Shown here one piece after another: positions 18,701 to 25,196 of a stretch of 30,000 nucleotides of DNA. The first letter of the stretch is position 1, and each line of letters starts with the position of its first letter. The notes under the pieces are model-generated. The model had not been told where the DNA came from. It searched no databases and saw nothing but the letters and a program-made list of their open reading frames with translations. Position numbers and translations under genes: made by a program. This stretch comes from Mesostigma viride (lineage: Eukaryota; Streptophyta; Mesostigmatophyceae; Mesostigmatales; Mesostigmataceae): contig RPFO01000104.1 of assembly GCA_009746045.1 (NCBI GenBank), positions 1,397,155 to 1,427,154 on the forward strand, in the 5' to 3' direction.

Positions 18701-19170
18701 CGTGGACCCTCACCGCCGACCTGGCCCGCAAGCTGGACGGCGCGGTCACCAACATGCTGCGTTCCATTTTCAGAGTAGGATATGCTGCTCATGTCCGCAA
18801 TGAGGACCTGTACCAGGGCATGCCCTATATCACCAGCACCATTAAGCAGCGACGCCTGCAGCTAGTAGGGCACCTAGCTCGCACCAACCAGGTAGACACC
18901 TCACGTGGCCCCCCCGCAGGACTGCGACCAGCCCAGCCTGGCCGGCACCTCCTGACGTGGGCCGGGCCCAGTGATGTTAGACGCCGCAAGGCCCGCACCT
19001 TCCAAGAACAGCTAGTAGAGGACATGGGGGGCCTAGGCCTCTCTGTGATTTGGAAGAAGATGATGGACAAGGCCAAGTGGGCCCAGGTCATAGAGGACAA
19101 CGAGCCCCCCCCAGTGGGGAAGCGCCCGCGTGTGCAATCCCGTGGGAGGCACGCCAGACAGCTCCCCTAG
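15760..19170 (+). pseudogene. Element 2 ORF2: AP endonuclease plus reverse transcriptase, frameshifted
   Basis: ATG at 15760; stop TAG at 19168-19170. After a basic N-terminus comes a long Pro run (15970-16060). The AP-endonuclease domain follows: IASFNVRTLP (about 16085), VQEHRR with the catalytic Glu (16207), the YAPHAG stretch (16465), and SDH in VESDHRLVLAR (about 16850). RT motifs: LYKNKGSPADPGNYRGVCIQ (17730), GFRSGRNT (17878), motif A VDFIKAFDSVFW (17985), motif B GVWQGCVLSPY (18155), motif C IIYEDDTTLFE (18327). The C-terminus reads QRRLQLVGHLARTNQ. Frames change near 16190, 16400-16530, 17870, 18185 and 18300. The usual GDFNA motif reads LLDGANA, and motif C has Glu in place of Ala. 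It would nick the target and copy the RNA if intact; it cannot be made as one protein now. Confidence 0.8.
15970..16060. repeat. CCCCCA repeat coding a poly-proline run
   Basis: Two runs of CCCCCA (15976-16013 and 16030-16058) lie in the ORF2 N-terminus just before the endonuclease domain. In frame they give about 14 consecutive Pro and then alternating Thr-Pro. The minus strand is (TGGGGG)n and could form G-quadruplexes. Confidence 0.85.
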
Positions 19171-19239
19171 GGCAGCGTGCGGCTGTCTAGATAGATGTTG
19201 TAGTTAGAATGCTGTTAGATAGATGTAGTATGTAGCCGA

Positions 19240-19337
19240 TGTAGATAGATTAGACCGGTAGGACTGTTTGCACCCATCCATCCATCCATCGGGGTTAATG
19301 CTCCGTGACTCCCCAACGGGAGCACGAGTCTATTAAT
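19240..19337 (+). repeat. Element 2 3' terminus: (CCAT)n, hairpin and tail
   Basis: From ATTAGACCGGTAGGACTG through the CCAT run to the hairpin GTGACTCCCCAACGGGAGCAC and TCTATTAAT, this matches the 97-bp insertion at 22124-22220 almost base for base. The insertion has a longer TTAA tail. Confidence 0.85.
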
Positions 19338-20710
19338 GTAGAAAAGGGGCACATGGCTTTTAATACATTCTAAGCTACTCCCTGCGAGGGTGGGAATGTA
19401 AACGACACTTGCTCGGGGTGCACAAGGGCACCTGCACCCCCATGATCTATTAAGCTATGCCCAGCTAAGGGGGAGCCTGTCACATGTGGGGAGGGAAGAT
19501 CAACATGGCTAGACAATTAAAAGCTAAGGCATGGCTTCTCAGCAGAGAGTGGCTCTCTGCGTAGTCGCAGCATATAACTAAATAATAACGCTAGGCATCA
19601 TCTGGTGTGTGGCGCGTCATGGGCATGCACATGTACATGACTAATTAATGCTCATGAATCAGCTGGTATAGTGCCTGTAGTAGGCGTGCATGTACAAGGC
19701 CACTGTCTAACTATTCTACACTACTAGCTACTGCTGTATTCCCCTAAGCTGGGGCGGCTGGAGTCGCTGGGGCCGCCGTGGTCGAGGGGGTCGCGTGCCA
19801 GGGCTTGTGGCCGACGTAGATGGCCGCCCCCTTCCAGTACACCGGCTGTCCCGCCTTGGTTTGCCGGAGCTGGAGAGTAGGTCGGCCATAGCTCCCGTCG
19901 CCATTGTTGCTGCGCCAGGGTCAAGTCGTCGTCCACGGTGAAGGGAGTGTTCTCGAGCCGCTTGCGGCGTCTGAGAAACGAAATCTTGTCCGCTGGGCTC
20001 TTAAAGATCGATGAGAAGAAGCGGGGGCGCCCCTGCCTTACCCCGCACGCGGGGAAGGCGGTGGGCGGTCAGCTTAATCTCACCAAGAGGGCCCATGCGA
20101 TCAAGGATTTTGCTCTCAAACGTACGTGCATGCAAGCTTCACGGAATTCTTACCTTCCTATTCTTGAGCACCATCCATGTCGAAGTTCTTGAGTATGATG
20201 TTAAGGCTGCGCTTGGCGAGCTCGGCCTCCTCGCGGAGGTCGAGCTGCTGCTGCTGGAGCTGTGCTGCAACGGCGGAGGTGGCAGTGGAGGTGGTGTGTT
20301 GCTTAAGCATGTCCGCCCAGGTCTGGGTGGGAGGAGCATCGCCAGCCGGGCCAGCGAGGGCTGGCTTGGCGGCAATGTCCTTGACTGCCTGGGCGGTGAG
20401 GCCGGCGCCCGGCGGTGTTCTGCAGGACCTCGATAGCGATTGCGTTATCCTTGAGGCGCTGGTCGATGTCGCGGAGCTGGGCGGTGATGGAGTCGGTGGA
20501 GGCGGAGGGGGGGGGGGAGGCGAGGAGGGTGGCGGTGGCGGTGGGGATGGTGGGAAGCTCAGCAGCCAGCGTGCCTCCAACTGCCGCCACATCTGCGGCA
20601 AGGGGGGTCACATGTTGCTCGAAAGCTTCCTTAAGGAGGGTGCGGATGGTGGCTTCCAGGGTTCTGCATAGCAGTCCAAAGAAGAGAGAGGGAGTGAATG
20701 CGGTGTTCAA
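19338..20710 (-). mobile_element. Element C: ORF1-only LINE, same type as element A
   Basis: On the minus strand ORF1 (about 20710-19744) is followed by about 400 bp of 3' region (19743-19347) whose 3' part matches element A in blocks: CTGAGAAGCCATGCC, CTCCCCCTTAGCTGGGCATA, GTTTACATTCCCACCCTCGC, AGTAGCTTAGAATGTAT. No RT or endonuclease lies between. The 3' end stops at the boundary with element 2, and its hairpin is probably the one at 13953. The 5' end is truncated or joined to remnant D near 20710-20760. Confidence 0.7.
19744..20710 (-). pseudogene. Element C ORF1 protein (L1 ORF1p-like), 5'-truncated
   Basis: Readable minus-strand parts are FTPSLFFGLLCRTLEATIRT, LLKEAFEQHVTPLAADVAAV, then a Ser/Pro run from a CCTCCG repeat (20495-20545). 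LREEAELAKRSLNIILKNFD follows, and near the end DDDLTLAQQQWRRELWPTY and GHKPW. Stop TAG is at 19746-19744. Several frame changes are present (near 20410, 20160-19940 and 19870). The order and motifs match element A ORF1. The N-terminal third is missing. Confidence 0.65.
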
Positions 20711-20766
20711 ACTGGGCTGGGACCACTTGGTCGGCCAGCAACATCTGGATGTAGTTCATGGCAGGT

Positions 20767-21200
20767 TTACCTAGCTTCCCGGGAATGCATGTCCTTGGGG
20801 CCAGGCCAGGTCAAGACATGCCGCCCTGGTTGGCCAAGCCGCTGGGGACGGGCCAGACCAAGGGCGGTATCTACCTGACTGGTGCAAGCAAGATGTCCTA
20901 CAAAAGCTATCCCGGCTACGCTGCCTAATCTCCGGTCCGAAATGCGAGGCATACCCTGATCTACAAAGACTCTAATGACCTATGCGTGGAAAACCCTACA
21001 TTCAGGACCTGTCAGAGCATCCTGTAAACCGTGCCGTCTAGCTTGGCGGCCAGTGTGTCCTTGAGTGTCCATGCAATCCAGAGGCATGCCACAGCTGCAA
21101 TCGAACACGGTAGACGATCCGTCAAGTTCTGTGGGTGCAATAAGACCCATGTGAGCATATCATAACAAGGAGCGTGGGCAAGAAATCTGATCATAGCCAG
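20767..21200 (-). pseudogene. LINE remnant D: C-terminal reverse-transcriptase piece
   Basis: The minus strand reads WTLKDTLAAKLDGTVYRML (about 21076-21012), matching WTLTADLARKLDGAVTNMLR in element 2. It then reads GHLACTSQVDTALGLARPQR and PGRHVLTWPGPKD (about 20905-20790), matching GHLARTNQVDTS...PGRHLLTWAGPSD. Stops and frame changes lie between. It lies just upstream of element C on the same strand but is not clearly part of it. Confidence 0.65.
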
Positions 21201-21349
21201 GACGTAGCATGGCTGGCTGTACTGAGAAGGGCTAAGCTACATAAGGCTATGGCTGGTTGTGTACCGTCGGCGTTAGCGGTGCACGTGACTAGGTATGGCG
21301 GCACGACTAGGCAAACATTCTAGGCATGGCTGCCATGGCGGCAGTGACT

Positions 21350-21560
21350 ACCAATGATTACAAGCTAGGGCTATTCCAGCCCGCACGGGGCGTCCACATC
21401 TTGTGGTTGATCATCAGGTCCCCGCCCCTCCAGTACACCTTGGGCTTCTGGGGGTCCTGCTTGTGGCGGAGGTATATTCAGGCCACAGACGATCGCGTCG
21501 CTGCTGCTGCTGAGCGGGGGTCAGGTGTATGTCCATGCATCTTTGGATGGAACACAGATA
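21350..21560 (-). pseudogene. LINE remnant E: ORF1 C-terminal piece
   Basis: The minus strand gives LTPAQQQQRR...LWPEY, then, in a second frame, RHKQDPQKPKVYWRGGDLMI and NHKMW. This matches the ORF1 end motif LTLAQQQRRRELWPAYLQLR...VYWRGAVIHVDHKPW of element A. A frame change lies near 21470. No hairpin or tail is attached. Confidence 0.65.
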
Positions 21561-21571
21561 ACAGCAGCTAG

Positions 21572-21632
21572 GCTTGAGCTGCCATGGTCCGGATTCTTCC
21601 AGATTTCTGGCCTGCCCTGGTTGTCTCTTTGA
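21572..21632 (+). repeat. 60-bp dispersed repeat, copy 1
   Basis: This stretch contains CCATGGTCCGGATTCTTCCA and ATTTCTGGCCTGCCCTGGTT. It is inverted at 24485-24544 with about 90% identity, and its core recurs at 26832-26860. It looks like part of a dispersed repeat of unknown type. Confidence 0.7.
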
Positions 21633-21719
21633 AATACGCTGATATTGTCATAATGGGAGCTGAAAAATCGAACTCCTGACCCATACTCCAACATCGCCTG
21701 TGCCTCACCACATCCCAGC

Positions 21720-22050
21720 AATGACCTCTTTCTTTATTCCATTTTTGTTTCTGTTATAATTATTACTCTTTACTAATTTGTCTTTATTTATTATTGTTCT
21801 TATTATTACCATTTACATTTTCTTTTTTCTTTTTCCCTTTGTAATGTATACTCCTTACTTTTTCTTTACTAGCCCCTTCGTGTATGAATTCTGATTAAGC
21901 CCTTCGTGTACATATGTGTGTATGCGTTCCCTCTTTTCCTTCTTAGGTTTGGTTGCTTTTGTTGTTGGTGTGCATGTGTGTGTGTGTGTGTGTTTTCCCT
22001 ATCAACCTTTCTTGTAATTACCCTCTGTCTCCCTCCATGCAGGTCTTCCT
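21720..22050. other. AT/pyrimidine-rich stretch with a TG microsatellite
   Basis: T-rich low-complexity DNA (TTTATT, TTCTTTT runs) ends in (TG)n at 21970-21992 and a pyrimidine run followed by CATGCAG at 22038-22044. That could be an intron end, but no exon with recognisable content follows. Confidence 0.5.
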
Positions 22051-22112
22051 AGAGATAGCCACGCGGCTCCCGCGGCCTTCGCGTCTTTCCTCTCAGACAA
22101 CTACCCTAGTCC

Positions 22113-22231
22113 TTCTGGATACGATTAGACCGGTAGGACTGTTTGCACCCACCCATCCACCCATCGGGATTAATGCTCCGTGACTCGCCAACGGGAGCAC
22201 GAGTCTAATTAATTAATTAATTCTGGATACG
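22113..22231 (+). mobile_element. 97-bp LINE 3'-end insertion with 11-bp duplication
   Basis: TTCTGGATACG is perfectly repeated at 22113-22123 and 22221-22231. The insert 22124-22220 is the last ~97 bp of the element 2 family, from ATTAGACCGGTAGGACTG through the hairpin GTGACTCGCCAACGGGAGCAC (22180-22200) to a (TTAA)n tail. It is a 5'-truncated copy made by target-primed reverse transcription. Confidence 0.9.
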
Positions 22232-23105
22232 GCGTTGGATCGCCATGCGTCCAGGCATAGTTGTCTCACTTCATCATGTTGCGGCATGATGTTGAATGTA
22301 TTCTAATTTCCAATAACAGGGCCGGTTTTCAACATGAGGTCAAGCATAATCTATGCAAAAGATACGTGCACTTGCATGCACGAAGTGCCATGGCAAGAGA
22401 TAAGCAGACTAGAGCTTCTTCCGGAACACGGCAAGTCTCATAACTAAGCACCAATAGTACGGTCTGCCTGAGTGTGCTGCCATGCAGACCGTATTATGTA
22501 CACACTGTTTAGTACGCAGAAGGGCACTACAACTTGCCACCTCGCCAATGAACAAAACCTTAATTGTCACGAAACGAGGGCACTTTCGCCCCCAAGGCTG
22601 CAGGATGGCACCCTGCGCACGCGCGTGTGCCCAGTGGCCAAACACAGGCCGTAAGCCAGCGAGAATTTGGCAAGGTAACCATCTAGGGAAATACCACAAA
22701 GAAGGGCCAAAGCAAGGGCATGCCTTGCCAGTGAAGCCCCCTCCCAGGCACAGCCTGTGTTACCCTAGGCTTGCCCCGGGATTCAACGGGAGAACATATG
22801 AGGCAGGAAGGTCAAACATAGGTAAACGGCTTGCTACGGGCCCAACTGTGCACTATGGAGATGACCCCAAAGAGGATCATGGCCCGCATCCACGCCGCTA
22901 GCCATGCGGTAGTAGTATGGGAATAGAGCCGGAGAGCAGAACAGGTAGTGCCGGCAAATGCAACATCCACACCACGGTATGTCCATGCCTCGTGTCCCAC
23001 ACACGCGATAGACTCGGCTAGCCAAGCAACCCCAGCGTGCCTAGCTCTTGCAAGGCGCCCCCCATGGGCTGACAGGTGGATGACAAAGGTCAAGGATGAA
23101 ACCCC
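22232..23105. other. Unassigned stretch
   Basis: No gene is recognised. One inverted repeat lies at 22454-22496: AGTACGGTCTGC pairs with GCAGACCGTATT around a 16-nt loop. The remaining frames are short and carry no motif. Confidence 0.4.
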
Positions 23106-25104
23106 TCACACCCCCGGCGTGCCCGCACGCGCACCCTGCCGGCTATGCCCCAAGACAGAGGGGCTCTTGGGGCTCCGTGCGTCGGTGCGGGGGCTGCCAG
23201 GATTACTGCGCGGCGCGTGCGAGAGTGCGGCCACCGCGCTGCGGCCAGACATGCTCGTCCCTGGCCGTGACGAGGGGGACGTGGCAGCGCCGTCAGGGCT
23301 ACCGGCGGCGGAGGGACTGCTGCTGCCCGCTGCCCCTGGTCCCAGCACCGCGTTGCGCAGCTTCTCCAGCTCAGACTCCATCTGTTTGCGCGAGTCCTGC
23401 GACGGGCAAGGGGGGGGGAAGGGGGAGGGTAAGCAAGAAAGCAAGCAAGCAGTGGTGCGGGCAAGGACGCGAGCAAGGACGTGAGCAAGGAAGCAAGAAC
23501 TAGAGAGGGCGAGTAGGGTCGGGGCTGGGGAGGGGGAGAGCAAGTGAACAAGCAGAGGTGGGGTGAACGCGTGGGCATGTGGCGGTGAGCACAGGCAAGT
23601 AAAGCAAGGACTTGAGCGGGTAAGCAGGAGGGCGGGTAGTCGGGTGGGGTGGGCAGGTGGCGGTGATGGGTGGGGTGGAGTGTGGGGTGTGGAGGGGTGA
23701 GTGTGTGTATGGGCTGACGAAATGCCCAGCATTACTGACAAAATTACGCAACTAGTAGTACGTAACTAGGACTGACGTCACCACCAAAGGACCACAATGC
23801 TAAAAAAGCATCGCCATGGGGCGAGGGATGTCGATAGACGGGTTCAGCTGCTGCGACGGTGAGGCGACACGACAATAGGCCCCTTCTGAAGGTTGCTCCA
23901 ACTTAGATTCGGTCGAACTTATTTACGTTGGTACGGGAGGTGCCAAATACAGGAGGTCAGTTTGGGGCCAGCTGCGCCCCTTCTGCTACCCCGACCAAAA
24001 TTTTCTGGTCAGAGGCCAGGATACCACGACCTGCGCTGCGCGTTCCGAGATAGAGCATACCGGTCGGGGGGCACCGGCAGGCCAATTGTATGGACGGTAC
24101 TAAAACCGTGGGAATCAGGAGTCATCAGTATGGTCCATCGTACTGGCCGCTCCGACTTTCTGAGCAAGCTCAGCCTTATTGTGGCCCGCCTTATTCTTCC
24201 ATTTTCGCAGCTTCATGTCAGATAGTTTACGTCAGCTCGACCTTGTGGCACGGTGCCGGTTTTAAGTCGGTGCAATAAGTCGATTTGATTTCAAGTCGCT
24301 TCTCCAGAAGTGGTCTGATGATGACCGCAGCGCTCTTTTACAATCACATGCGCTTTTATACAGTCCCATGCATCCCGGTTGTGTCAGCACAGGCACCATG
24401 ACACAAAGGGGTCTGGGAAATACACGTGACTAAGAAAAGGATTGGCCAGGGATTGGCCACTGATGCCGGAAAGGGCGGTGTACATCAAAGAGACAACCAG
24501 CGCAGGCCAGAAATCGGGAGAATCCGGACCATGGTAGCTCGAGCCTGCCGTTATCTTTTCCGCGTTTTCGAGTCGTTCAGGATGATGAAGATGAATGGTG
24601 ATGGAAATGTGTATACATAGTCACAACGTAGTGCTACTGTGCGTTGGTTTTCCGTGACATCCGATACCGCTTCATTCCCACTCGCGGCGGAAAACATGCT
24701 ACTGTACCTTGCATACTGCGACCCTGTCCACGCTCCCACCCCGGATGACACGGACACCGCCACCATCGCAGGGTGGAAGCCGCGGTTCTCAAAAAGCTAC
24801 GAAAGAGCGGCTAAGTTGTCCATGGGCCCACATGTGCACACCGCACCGTAGCATTCATTTCCGACGCAAGTTCTTATCATGCCCACAGGCGCAACTGCAT
24901 AGGCGGGGGGGCATCCGGACACCACGGCCGGAGCTGGACCGTTCGCAGACGCAATGCCCACAGGGCTTCCCCGGGCGGGCGCGTGGGCGGGCGGGCGGGC
25001 GGGCGGCGGGCGGGCGGCGGGCGGGCGGGCGGCGCGGGCGGGCGGGCGGCGGGCGGGCGGCGGGCGGGCGGGCGGGCGGGCGGGCGGGCGGGCGGGCGGG
25101 CGGG

Positions 25105-25196
<92 letters not shown>

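Larger units (their letters stand above)
14000..19337 (+). mobile_element. Element 2: near-full-length two-ORF LINE, inactive
   Basis: The order is a 5' UTR with the family blocks GCTCATAACTTTT and GATATAATTTTC (14168-14265), ORF1 (14340-15684), a 75-bp gap, ORF2 (15760-19170) with AP endonuclease then RT, and a 3' UTR. The UTR contains TAGATAGATG repeats, a (CCAT)n run (19272-19289), the terminal hairpin (19300-19325) and a short tail (TATTAAT). It is about 5.2 kb without the 117-bp insert at 14032. Multiple frameshifts in both ORFs mean it is dead. Two-ORF LINEs with an N-terminal AP endonuclease are of the L1/Jockey/CR1-like type; the exact clade cannot be fixed by eye. Confidence 0.8.

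Noticed and set aside
14141-19346. TAGAAAA (14142-14148 and 19339-19345) as the target-site duplication of element 2
   Set aside because: It is shorter than GTAGAGAAG/GTAGAAAAG and lies inside the 117-bp insertion, which has its own perfect 11-bp duplication.
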